Shown: piece after piece, positions 1 to 4,553 of the stretch
Position numbering within the stretch: the first letter of the stretch is position 1
Layout of the letters: every line of letters starts with the position of its first letter
Assembly (NCBI GenBank): GCA_030592425.1
Contig: JAUVJK010000022.1
Location: 1 to 12,614 of the forward strand
DNA: 12,614 nucleotides
From: Candidatus Moraniibacteriota bacterium
GTDB lineage: Bacteria; Patescibacteriota; Minisyncoccia; Moranbacterales; GCA-2747515
Reading direction: 5' to 3'
The notes under the pieces: generated by a model
The model's input: only the letters and a program-made list of their open reading frames with translations
Databases searched by the model: none
What the model was told of the DNA's origin: nothing
Translations under genes and position numbers: made by a program

Positions 1-123
1 ACCAGCAAGTGTTCCAGCGAATCCTGATGTAATATCTTCTCCTACCTGTGCAGCAAAAGCATTCTGCGTCATTGCAAAAAAAGCAAAGAGCATTATTGGT
101 AAGAGTGTCAGTATCTTTTTCAT
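1..123 (-). CDS. Secreted or membrane protein, N-terminal part only
   Basis: Only the first 41 codons lie in the window; the frame runs off the left edge without a stop. The start is the ATG at 123-121. The first 24 residues form a clear Sec signal peptide: MKK, a hydrophobic core, then an AFA-A cleavage site. The mature part begins AQVGEDITSGFAGTLAG. Small Patescibacterial pilin-like (VirB2/TrbC-type) membrane proteins often begin this way, with a Gly/Ala-rich stretch before two helices, but too little is present to decide; that identity is inference. No Shine-Dalgarno is visible. An extended -10 promoter lies 35 bases upstream and resembles that of the secreted protein at 4554-5111. Confidence 0.7.
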   Translation of the reverse strand, partial: MKKILTLLPIMLFAFFAMTQNAFAAQVGEDITSGFAGTLAG

Positions 124-158
124 ATTTGTTTTTTATTAAAAATTTCTCTGATGCTCTC

Positions 159-167
159 ATTATAGCA
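159..167 (-). promoter_or_regulatory. Extended -10 promoter for the gene at the left edge
   Basis: On the minus strand the bases read TGCTATAAT, a perfect TATAAT with the TGn extension. No convincing -35 is seen because upstream is an (AAT)n run. The 14-base block TTCTGTGCTATAAT is identical to that upstream of the gene at 4554-5111. Confidence 0.65.
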
Positions 168-222
168 CAGAATAATAATAATAATAAAGTTATCCACAGG
201 ACAGAGATCTGTTGTTCATAAC

Positions 223-259
223 AAAAAGAATGACATCATTAATGATGTCATTCTTTTTT
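223..259. terminator. Palindromic terminator downstream of the HAD gene
   Basis: A 26-bp perfect palindrome (228-253; left arm GAATGACATCATT) is flanked by A5 on the left and T6 on the right, so it can terminate in both directions. It lies 39 bases past the HAD stop and ends that minus-strand unit. It belongs to a family with 2619-2644 and 6529-6554. Confidence 0.85.
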
Positions 260-298
260 GTTTCCCCTAAGTTACCGATTACTGTCTGCATCTCTTTG

Positions 299-898
299 TT
301 ATAGAGAGCCTATCACTTTTTCGAGTTCATCAAAACTTGAAACAATTTTGTATGGGGATCCTTTTTCAAGTCGTTTTCTTTCATGAAAACCAAAATCCAC
401 AGCAATTGATCGCAAACCAACCTTATTTCCTTCGCGTATATCGCCGAGAGTATCTGTGACAAAAATACATTCATCTACCCTGAGATCGTGTTTCTCAAAA
501 ATATGATCAAATTTCGCGATCTTTGATGTATGTGTTTCGACACCCAACACTTCTGTGAAAACATGCGTAAAATTATTATTATGAAAATATACATCAAGTA
601 CAGCTTCTTGATTGGAAGAAACGATAAATAACGTAAATTGTTTTTCTATTTCCTCCAAAAATAATTTTATATTCTCTTCTAATTTTAGATAATCATATTC
701 CTTACCCTGTTTTTGAAAATATTGATTAATATGATTCTTATTGATCCGATCGTGATCATGAACATTGCCATCAGACAGATCCCGAAATTCTTCCTTCGTC
801 AATCCATTACCCACCGTCTCTGCCATCAAACCATACACCAATTCAAATGTGTCATGAATCACACCATCAAAATCAAAAATAATCGCTTTTAGTTTCAT
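299..898 (-). CDS. HAD-superfamily hydrolase (phosphoglycolate-phosphatase-like)
   Basis: A 199-residue cytosolic phosphohydrolase of the haloacid dehalogenase superfamily. Motif I is FDFDGVIHD near the N terminus, with Asp9 as expected nucleophile and Asp11 as acid/base. Motif II is the FIVSSN strand end near residues 91-96. A motif III Lys lies in SKIAKF (126 or 129). Motif IV is VTDTLGDIREG, with Asp149 and Asp153 placed for Mg2+. A helical cap fits between motifs I and II (about 18-85), as in subfamily IA. The substrate cannot be read; phosphoglycolate or a sugar phosphate is a family-based guess. The ATG has no Shine-Dalgarno, and a -10 box ends 7 bases before it, so the mRNA is probably leaderless. 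The gene lies 24 bases after the membrane-protein gene on the same strand and is followed by a strong palindromic terminator. Confidence 0.88.
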   Translation of the reverse strand: MKLKAIIFDFDGVIHDTFELVYGLMAETVGNGLTKEEFRDLSDGNVHDHDRINKNHINQYFQKQGKEYDYLKLEENIKLFLEEIEKQFTLFIVSSNQEAVLDVYFHNNNFTHVFTEVLGVETHTSKIAKFDHIFEKHDLRVDECIFVTDTLGDIREGNKVGLRSIAVDFGFHERKRLEKGSPYKIVSSFDELEKVIGSL

Positions 899-905
899 AT
901 GTAAT

Positions 906-934
906 AATATAGTGACTAAAACTTAATGGATCAA
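906..934 (-). promoter_or_regulatory. Leaderless promoter of the HAD gene
   Basis: On the minus strand: -35 TTGATC (934-929), 17-bp spacer, -10 TATATT (911-906), then 7 bases to the ATG. Transcription would start at or within a base or two of the start codon. The -35 overlaps the last codons of the upstream gene. Confidence 0.6.
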
Positions 935-1408
935 AGCCTTCATAATTATAATGAATAGACCAATTGAGGCCGATATGAATCCGAAAAGAATTCGTTGCAT
1001 TAATGGTTTTCCAATGTGAATTGCCAAGCGAAATCCGACGATAAACAGGAGTAGAATACCAATAAACTGTGCGAGGTTATAGGCAAAAGCTAAGCTTATA
1101 ATGCCGAGTAGCTCTAGAAAGAAAGGAAGTAAGATAAGATTGGAAGAAATGACGACAGCATATTCACTTGTGAGGATCTTGCGGATCTCTTTTTTTGACG
1201 GCGTCTCCTTATTCGTATAAGCACTGATATAATATTGCGAATATGATTCTGCTAACCAAATTGCTACAAGCGTAAAAAAAATAGAGAGGATCGCTATTGT
1301 ACTTGGTTCAGAGTGTTTTTCGAGAAAAATGAGCAATGGCAATGCCGTGATCAATCCATAGATCTTATCAGAAGCATGATATGATTGTGGCGCTTTTATA
1401 ATATTCAT
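923..1408 (-). CDS. Small polytopic membrane protein, unknown function
   Basis: The real gene most likely starts at the ATG 1408-1406 and encodes 161 residues (MNIIKAPQSYHASDK...). The same frame stays open upstream to 1525, but that part is the translated tRNA-Ser gene and is not coding. About five hydrophobic segments are seen (residues 15-30, 37-53, 82-105, 108-130, 138-158), with a charged loop near 66-80. I recognise no family. No Shine-Dalgarno and no convincing promoter lie between this gene and tRNA-Ser(CGA), 36 bases upstream, so it is probably co-transcribed with the tRNA and its 5' end made by tRNA 3' processing (inference). The HAD gene follows after 24 bases. Confidence 0.75.
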   Translation of the reverse strand: MNIIKAPQSYHASDKIYGLITALPLLIFLEKHSEPSTIAILSIFFTLVAIWLAESYSQYYISAYTNKETPSKKEIRKILTSEYAVVISSNLILLPFFLELLGIISLAFAYNLAQFIGILLLFIVGFRLAIHIGKPLMQRILFGFISASIGLFIIIMKALIH

Positions 1409-1444
1409 AAATATTTGTTTGTTCACGCTAAGCTTATCAAAGTG

Positions 1445-1531
1445 CGGTGAGGGAGGGATTCGAACCCCCGAGACCCGTGAGGGTCTAATGCTTTTCGAGA
1501 GCACCCCATTCAGCCACTCTGGCACCTCACC
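1445..1531 (-). tRNA. tRNA-Ser (anticodon CGA)
   Basis: An 87-base class II tRNA with the long serine variable arm. The acceptor pairs GGTGAGG with CCTCACC, followed by discriminator G. The anticodon arm is GTGCT-CTCGAAA-AGCAT, giving CGA (reads UCG). The variable arm is built on GACCCTCACGGGTC, and the T arm contains GGTTCGAATCC. The 3' CCA is not encoded (GCACTT follows). Decayed tandem copies lie just upstream. Confidence 0.95.
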
Positions 1532-1556
1532 GTATATTCTATTGTTATCTCATTCT

Positions 1557-1672
1557 GATTCGCCCAGTTATACAACTGGGCGCCCGGTCGAATGACCTGG
1601 GCGAACTCGCGAGACCCGTGAGGGCCTAATGCTTTTCGAGAGCACCCCATTCAACCACTCTGGCACCCCTCC
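1557..1672 (-). pseudogene. tRNA-Ser(CGA) remnant with split T loop
   Basis: From 1672 down, the acceptor 5' strand (GGAGGGG), D arm, anticodon arm (same CTCGAAA loop) and variable arm match the intact tRNA at 1445-1531 almost base for base. In the T loop the match breaks after TTCG (1602), palindromic DNA intervenes, and the match resumes with CGAATC (1562-1557). No 3' acceptor strand pairing with GGAGGGG follows, so it cannot be a working tRNA. Confidence 0.85.
1561..1603. repeat. Paired palindromes inside the tRNA-Ser T loop
   Basis: Two abutting hairpins. 1561-1582 has arms CGCCCAGTT / AACTGGGCG around 4 bases. 1581-1603 has CGCCCGGTC / GACCTGGGCG around GAAT with one bulged T. They split the T loop of the remnant between TTCG and AATC and are far GC-richer than the surroundings. 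Confidence 0.8.
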
Positions 1673-1731
1673 AAATATTTTATTGTAACTGTGATGGATA
1701 TCTATCCAGGAAGAACACTATTTTTTTATTT

Positions 1732-1806
1732 GAATGCCCATTTCACCCGAAGGGTGATCAGCCTCTGGCTGGCAACCTCCGCCAGCCGGCGGACTGGCAC
1801 CCCTCC
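1732..1806 (-). pseudogene. tRNA-Ser remnant with hairpins in the D arm
   Basis: On the minus strand it starts GGAGGGGTGCCAG (1806-1794), identical to the 5' end of the neighbouring remnant. It is then interrupted by a 16-bp palindrome, continues GGTTG, is interrupted again by two small hairpins, and resumes AAATGGGC before tRNA similarity ends. The order matches the intact D arm (GTGCCAG-AGTGGTTG-AATGGGG). Confidence 0.7.
1743..1793. repeat. Cluster of three small GC-rich hairpins
   Basis: From left to right: TCACCC-GAA-GGGTGA (1743-1757), CAGCC-TCT-GGCTG (1759-1771) and TCCGCC-AGCC-GGCGGA (1778-1793). All lie within the remnant's D-arm region. The first has a near copy at 1884-1898 (TCACCCAAAAGGTGA) in the next remnant. 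Confidence 0.75.
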
Positions 1807-1854
1807 ATATTTATTATTATCTCAATTTAATTCGCCTTGTACCACAAATGGGAG

Positions 1855-1948
1855 GATCTAATGCTTTTGGCGAGCTCTCCGTTTCACCCAAAAGGTGATC
1901 TCCCTTCGGGAGGTATATCTCCCTTCGGGAGGCAACCTCTACCCGCAA
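1855..1948 (-). pseudogene. Highly decayed tRNA-Ser remnant
   Basis: On the minus strand, GGGTAGAGGTTG matches the D-arm region. After inserted hairpins, GAGAGCTCGCCAAAAGCATTAGATC-like sequence at 1880-1855 matches the anticodon arm and the start of the variable arm of tRNA-Ser(CGA). Acceptor and T arms are not recognisable. Taken alone it would be weak; same orientation and spacing as the two following copies support it. Confidence 0.55.
1884..1931. repeat. Hairpin cluster with duplicated CTCCCTTCGGGAG
   Basis: Holds TCACCCAAAAGGTGA (1884-1898) and two identical 13-base hairpins CTCCC-TTC-GGGAG at 1900-1912 and 1919-1931, separated by GTATAT. It sits between the D-arm and anticodon-arm parts of the remnant. 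Between 1949 and 2029 I see only the short palindrome GTTGCAAC and no gene. Confidence 0.75.
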
Positions 1949-2029
1949 TGTTGCAACGTGAGCGAAACAGGCAGACTATCACGTCACCATAAACATCATA
2001 ATAGCGTCAAAAAGCATTGAAAGCAATAT

Positions 2030-2062
2030 AAAAAATAAAAAGCGCTCAATACTATGAGCGCT
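2030..2062 (-). terminator. Terminator of the His-rich small protein gene
   Basis: On the minus strand, AGCGCTCA-TAGTAT-TGAGCGCT is an 8-bp perfect stem followed by TTTTTATTTTTT. It lies 22 bases after the stop at 2085. Confidence 0.9.
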
Positions 2063-2084
2063 AGTACACTAAACAAGAAAAGTG

Positions 2085-2279
2085 TTATTCCTTATCATCA
2101 TAGGAAAATCCATATCGAAGAAGTCCATAAAACAATAGGCCTCCTATGATCACACTAAGCGAATCAATCCAATTTAAATGCTCTGCAAGATAATGATTGA
2201 TCATAGCATGTGAGCCTGTATGTGCCGATACGCCAGCACTGAACGTCACCAGCACAAGTAAATAAGCGATTTTTTTCAT
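2085..2279 (-). CDS. Tiny His-rich exported membrane protein
   Basis: A 64-residue protein. The ATG at 2279 is chosen because GGAG sits 8 bases upstream and MKKIAYLLVLVTFSAGVSA is a textbook signal peptide. The frame is open 23 codons further up, but that start removes both features. Cleavage after VSA would leave a 45-residue product beginning HTGSHAMINHYLAEHLNW, with four His in 15 residues, then one transmembrane segment (IDSLSVIIGGLLFYGLLRYGF) and an acidic tail. The His cluster next to the membrane suggests metal or proton binding, but that is speculation; I recognise no family. It is the last gene before a strong terminator and lies 132 bases downstream of the AbrB-like gene. Confidence 0.75.
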   Translation of the reverse strand: MKKIAYLLVLVTFSAGVSAHTGSHAMINHYLAEHLNWIDSLSVIIGGLLFYGLLRYGFSYDDKE

Positions 2280-2323
2280 TTCTTTTTCTCCAGATCCAAA
2301 GATACGAAGACTCCCTCGTAATA

Positions 2324-2353
2324 CACGATAAACAATCGTGCAAGTCATTTATA
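2324..2353 (-). promoter_or_regulatory. Possible promoter and leader hairpin of the His-rich protein gene
   Basis: On the minus strand TATAAA (2353-2348) could be a -10. The predicted transcript would then begin with a hairpin, CACGAT-TGTTT-ATCGTG (2340-2324), about 45 bases before the Shine-Dalgarno. The -35 is poor. The inverted repeat could instead be an operator. Weakly supported. Confidence 0.35.
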
Positions 2354-2411
2354 AGGAAGAGACTCTCACAACAAAATATTCCTCAAAGCAGAAGAAAGTT
2401 TCAATACACCA

Positions 2412-2585
2412 CTATTCCCAATCCTCAACAATGATCTTCTTTCCCGACCGTCGCACAACAAGTTTTTGTTTGTCTCGCCACTTCAATTCACGAATGACCT
2501 CCACAGGAAGAGTTACTGCATAGCTGCCATTCGTCCTTTTTGACAACTTACGTATATTGCGATCCTCCAATTTTCTTCGAGCCAT
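2412..2585 (-). CDS. SpoVT/AbrB-like swapped-hairpin DNA-binding protein
   Basis: A 57-residue protein, MARRKLEDRNIRKLSK... ending IIVEDWE. The pattern (basic N terminus, GSYAVTLPVEVIRELKW, then KLVVRRSGKKIIVED) fits the SpoVT/AbrB (MazE-like) fold, in which two short chains interlock to bind DNA. The TLP-x-x-x-IRELKW core is typical, and proteins of this length with this N terminus are common in Patescibacteria (from memory). No toxin gene sits beside it, so a global or autoregulatory transcription factor is more likely than an antitoxin. The start is ATG 2585-2583 with no Shine-Dalgarno. Its leader contains two overlapping hairpins. The only plus-strand frame here (2338-2523) is its shadow. 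Confidence 0.82.
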   Translation of the reverse strand: MARRKLEDRNIRKLSKRTNGSYAVTLPVEVIRELKWRDKQKLVVRRSGKKIIVEDWE

Positions 2586-2599
2586 AATATTTTGTATCT

Positions 2600-2666
2600 A
2601 AAAAATTAATGATGTCATTAATGACCACATTAATACGGTCATTCTTTTTACATCTCTATTCTATCA
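2600..2666 (-). promoter_or_regulatory. Promoter and two-hairpin leader of the AbrB-like gene
   Basis: On the minus strand an extended -10 TGATAGAAT (2666-2658) is followed by the palindrome at 2644-2619, then by TTAATG-ACAT-CATTAA (2621-2606) with T6 directly after it (2605-2600). The second hairpin looks like an intrinsic terminator inside the leader. The two share the bases at 2619-2621, so they compete slightly. Attenuation is inferred, not shown. Confidence 0.45.
2619..2644. repeat. Third member of the ATTAAT-centred palindrome family
   Basis: On the minus strand the left arm is GAATGACCGTATT and the right arm AATGTGGTCATTA. Most positions pair, two of them as G-U wobbles. Length, centre and end bases match the perfect palindromes at 228-253 and 6529-6554. 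On the plus strand CTTTTT follows. Confidence 0.6.
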
Positions 2667-2675
2667 CATTAAGCC

Positions 2676-2701
2676 AAAAAACTACAGAATTAATTCTGTA
2701 G
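2676..2701 (-). terminator. Terminator after tRNA-Ser(GCT)
   Basis: A 20-bp perfect palindrome, CTACAGAATTAATTCTGTAG (2682-2701), followed on the minus strand by T6. It lies about 20 bases past the tRNA 3' end and separates it from the AbrB-like gene. Confidence 0.85.
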
Positions 2702-2721
2702 CTCTTTGTCTATCATTTTAT

Positions 2722-2811
2722 TGGCGGAGAGTGAGGGATTCGAACCCTCGAGACCCGTGAGGGTCTAACACCTTAGCAGGGTGCCCTATTCAACCACTCT
2801 AGCAACTCTCC
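2722..2811 (-). tRNA. tRNA-Ser (anticodon GCT)
   Basis: Class II tRNA. Acceptor GGAGAGT pairs with ACTCTCC, discriminator G at 2725, then CCA at 2724-2722; it is the only tRNA here with an encoded CCA, possibly by chance. The anticodon arm is GCACC-CTGCTAA-GGTGT, giving GCT (reads AGC/AGU). The variable arm GACCCTCACGGGTC is identical to that of tRNA-Ser(CGA), and the T arm contains GGTTCGAATCC. Confidence 0.95.
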
Positions 2812-2849
2812 AAAAATTACTTTGTATCTTATTTACACTGAAGAACTGG

Positions 2850-2952
2850 TAAGTGGCCCTGTTAAGGTGTTCTTAGCTGGGGAAAATGGTAGTGTACGCT
2901 CCATTTTCATTCAACCGCTCCCTGCCTACCGGCAGGCAGGCGGCACTCCTCC
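2850..2952 (-). pseudogene. tRNA-Ser(GCT)-like remnant interrupted by a palindrome
   Basis: On the minus strand it starts GGAGGAGTGCC (2952-2942), is interrupted by a GC-rich palindrome, and resumes GGAGCGGTTGAATG, matching the D arm of tRNA-Ser. A second hairpin (GAAAATGG / CCATTTTC, 2908-2882) follows. Then CAGCTAAG and ACCTTAACAGGGCC recall the GCT anticodon arm and variable arm. No T arm or acceptor 3' strand is left. The rest of 2812-3020 shows no gene. Confidence 0.65.
2921..2940. repeat. GC-rich palindrome in the remnant D arm
   Basis: CCTGCC-TACC-GGCAGG (2921-2936) with a further CAGG, so two alternative pairings exist. It sits directly after GTGCC of the tRNA remnant, nearly the same place as the palindrome at 1778-1793 in the other remnant. 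Confidence 0.8.
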
Positions 2953-3020
2953 GTAATATATATTCTTACTCTACAAAAACCAGTGTACCACCGTTATGAG
3001 CCAAGAGCAATACTCTTTCA

Positions 3021-3074
3021 TTACACAAGAATTCCAAGTTGCGCTATAATAAAGACACTATTAATTCCTAGAAT
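3021..3074 (+). promoter_or_regulatory. Promoter(s) of the DUF389 gene
   Basis: TTACAC (3021-3026), 18 bases, then a perfect TATAAT (3045-3050) would give a leader of about 25 bases with no Shine-Dalgarno. Alternatively TAGAAT (3069-3074) ends exactly 6 bases before the ATG, the spacing of the leaderless genes here, but it lacks a -35. Both may be used. Confidence 0.6.
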
Positions 3075-3080
3075 GTTTTT

Positions 3081-3824
3081 ATGTATCTTCTTTTTGATAA
3101 TATCACTGATAAGGATAAAGTTGTTGCGATTGATGAGCTTATCAAAGATTCTACGCCACGCCCATCTTTTTTCTTCCTCATGTCACTATCTATTCTCATG
3201 GCAACATGTGGACTCCTGATCAATAATTCTGCCGTTATCATCGGCTCAATGCTTATTGCACCGATTCTCTCTCCTGTTCTCTCACTTGCACTTGGTATTG
3301 TGATCGCTGATGGGAAATTGATCTCACGTTCTTTTTATACACTTCTCAAATCAATGGGTTATGCCATTGGACTTAGCACGGTCGTCACACTCATGTTGTG
3401 GAAATTTGCACATTTCAATGTTGGCGATTCTTTTCTTAATCCAGAGATCATGTCTCGTACAGAAGCATCAGTGATCTATCTCTTTATTGCGATCATTGCT
3501 GGACTCGCGACGGCATTTGCACGTGTCAAACCAGACCTCAACGAAACGTTGCCAGGTACAGCAATCGCTGTCGCTCTCGTACCACCACTAGCAACAATTG
3601 GTATCGGTGTTGCACGATTTGATATTGATGTGATCTCTGGAGCACTCTCGATGTTCGTTCTCAATACGATTGGTATTGTCCTCGCTGCAATGGTCATGTT
3701 CTCTCTTATGAATCTCTATACAAAGCGAAAAAAAGTTGAGCATTCTGTTGAACAAGCAGACGCAGAGCTCGAAAAACAAAAAAAAGACAGTGATAAAAAG
3801 AAAAAAAGTAATAGTCTCTCCTGA
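3081..3824 (+). CDS. DUF389 family multi-pass membrane protein
   Basis: A 247-residue integral membrane protein. NNSAVIIGSMLIAPILSPVL (48-67) and LPGTAIAVALVPPLATIGIG (157-176) are the two hallmark segments of DUF389, a family without a settled function. About six membrane segments are seen (27-48, 50-72, 88-108, 129-147, 158-178, 186-212). The C terminus from 214 is a highly charged Lys/Glu helix, probably cytosolic. The N-terminal soluble domain found in longer members is reduced to about 25 residues. The start ATG has no Shine-Dalgarno. It is a single-gene unit, convergent with the sortase gene, with a shared terminator 17 bases past the TGA stop. Confidence 0.88.
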   Translation: MYLLFDNITDKDKVVAIDELIKDSTPRPSFFFLMSLSILMATCGLLINNSAVIIGSMLIAPILSPVLSLALGIVIADGKLISRSFYTLLKSMGYAIGLSTVVTLMLWKFAHFNVGDSFLNPEIMSRTEASVIYLFIAIIAGLATAFARVKPDLNETLPGTAIAVALVPPLATIGIGVARFDIDVISGALSMFVLNTIGIVLAAMVMFSLMNLYTKRKKVEHSVEQADAELEKQKKDSDKKKKSNSLS

Positions 3825-3841
3825 TGAGAAGAGAGTCGATC

Positions 3842-3865
3842 AAAAAGTATAGCAATACACTTTTT
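3842..3865. terminator. Bidirectional terminator between DUF389 and sortase genes
   Basis: AAAAAGT and ACTTTTT arms, with TA/TA pairing after one mismatch, around GCAA. A and T runs on both sides serve the convergent genes, whose stops lie 17 and 10 bases away. Confidence 0.75.
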
Positions 3866-3875
3866 ATTCTATGTT

Positions 3876-4484
3876 CTAACGATGTACTTCTACTAACTTT
3901 GCCACATATACCAATCTTTTCAATGCTGTATAAATTGGTGTACATGTATAAAGCGTAAGTTGTGGTTCCTCTGTTTGTTCAAGAATCTCTATAGCATCAG
4001 CATCAAGAGTCTTTTGTTCAAAAATTTCATAGATATATTCTTTATCCTTATAGAATATACTGACACGATTACCAATATTTAGTTTATCTAGATCTTTAAA
4101 GATTGTATAGTTTATATTATCGCCAGGGTACCACCGATGCCCAGAGATCACAACATTACCCGATTCCTCATTGGGAAATGCTGTTGTGCGATGTTTACCA
4201 AGTCCACGACTGAGGTCGGCAAATGTAACACCATTTACGATCGGCGCCTCTATATTAAGGTTTTCCGTATTAATAGAAAGTGAAAAAATATCAAGTGGCA
4301 ATTTTTTCTGCGTTTCGTTATTTTCACTATCCTTTGTACTAGCTGTAATCGATGTAACTATATTTTCATTTGTAATAATATTTGCAGAGACAAAAAAATT
4401 GTACCACAATAAAAAACCAACCACCATGACAGCAATACCAATAAAAAAATAAAAAAACCGACGTATAGCGACTAGATTACTCAT
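3876..4484 (-). CDS. Sortase (class D/E-like transpeptidase)
   Basis: A 202-residue membrane-anchored cysteine transpeptidase that cleaves a sorting motif and joins surface proteins to the envelope. An N-terminal signal anchor (about residues 10-33) is followed by a variable linker and the sortase barrel from about 65. The catalytic triad is visible: His116 in VVISGHRWYPG, Cys181 in LTLYTCTP and Arg190 in ALKRLVYVAKLVE. The TLYTCTP..T...RLVY signature is nearest to class E/D enzymes; class E enzymes favour LAxTG. The next gene upstream, on the same strand, ends in LAVTG, so enzyme and substrate appear paired. No Shine-Dalgarno; a perfect extended -10 ends 6 bases before the ATG, so the mRNA is probably leaderless. 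Confidence 0.92.
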   Translation of the reverse strand: MSNLVAIRRFFYFFIGIAVMVVGFLLWYNFFVSANIITNENIVTSITASTKDSENNETQKKLPLDIFSLSINTENLNIEAPIVNGVTFADLSRGLGKHRTTAFPNEESGNVVISGHRWYPGDNINYTIFKDLDKLNIGNRVSIFYKDKEYIYEIFEQKTLDADAIEILEQTEEPQLTLYTCTPIYTALKRLVYVAKLVEVHR

Positions 4485-4490
4485 GTGTCT

Positions 4491-4499
4491 ATTATATCA
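4491..4499 (-). promoter_or_regulatory. Leaderless promoter of the sortase gene
   Basis: On the minus strand TGATATAAT (extended, perfect -10) is followed by 6 bases and the ATG. The promoter lies in the T tail of the preceding terminator; the -35 (TTTCTT) falls in that hairpin's loop. Confidence 0.75.
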
Positions 4500-4532
4500 A
4501 AAACCATTCCCCAAAGAAAGGAGAATGGTTTT
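4500..4532 (-). terminator. Terminator of the SdrD-like gene, fused to the sortase promoter
   Basis: On the minus strand AAAACCATTC and GAATGGTTTT arms, with inner CC/GG pairs, surround a short loop and are followed by T5. It is also A-rich on the other side. It ends the gene stopping at 4554. Confidence 0.85.
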
Positions 4533-4553
4533 GTGAAAAGCCCTGTATTTTTC

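Noticed and set aside
170..188. (AAT)n microsatellite
   Set aside because: Short AT-rich run upstream of a promoter; expected in AT-rich DNA and not informative.
1409..1525. N-terminal extension of the membrane-protein frame (MPEWLNGVLSKS...)
   Set aside because: These codons are the tRNA-Ser(CGA) gene read as protein; the real start is the ATG at 1408.
1885..1935. CRISPR array
   Set aside because: The CTCCCTTCGGGAG units are 13-base hairpins with 6 bases between them, only two copies, no spacers and no cas genes.
2338..2523. Plus-strand open frame of 61 codons
   Set aside because: It is antisense to the AbrB-like gene, whose product has a recognisable fold; no ribosome site.
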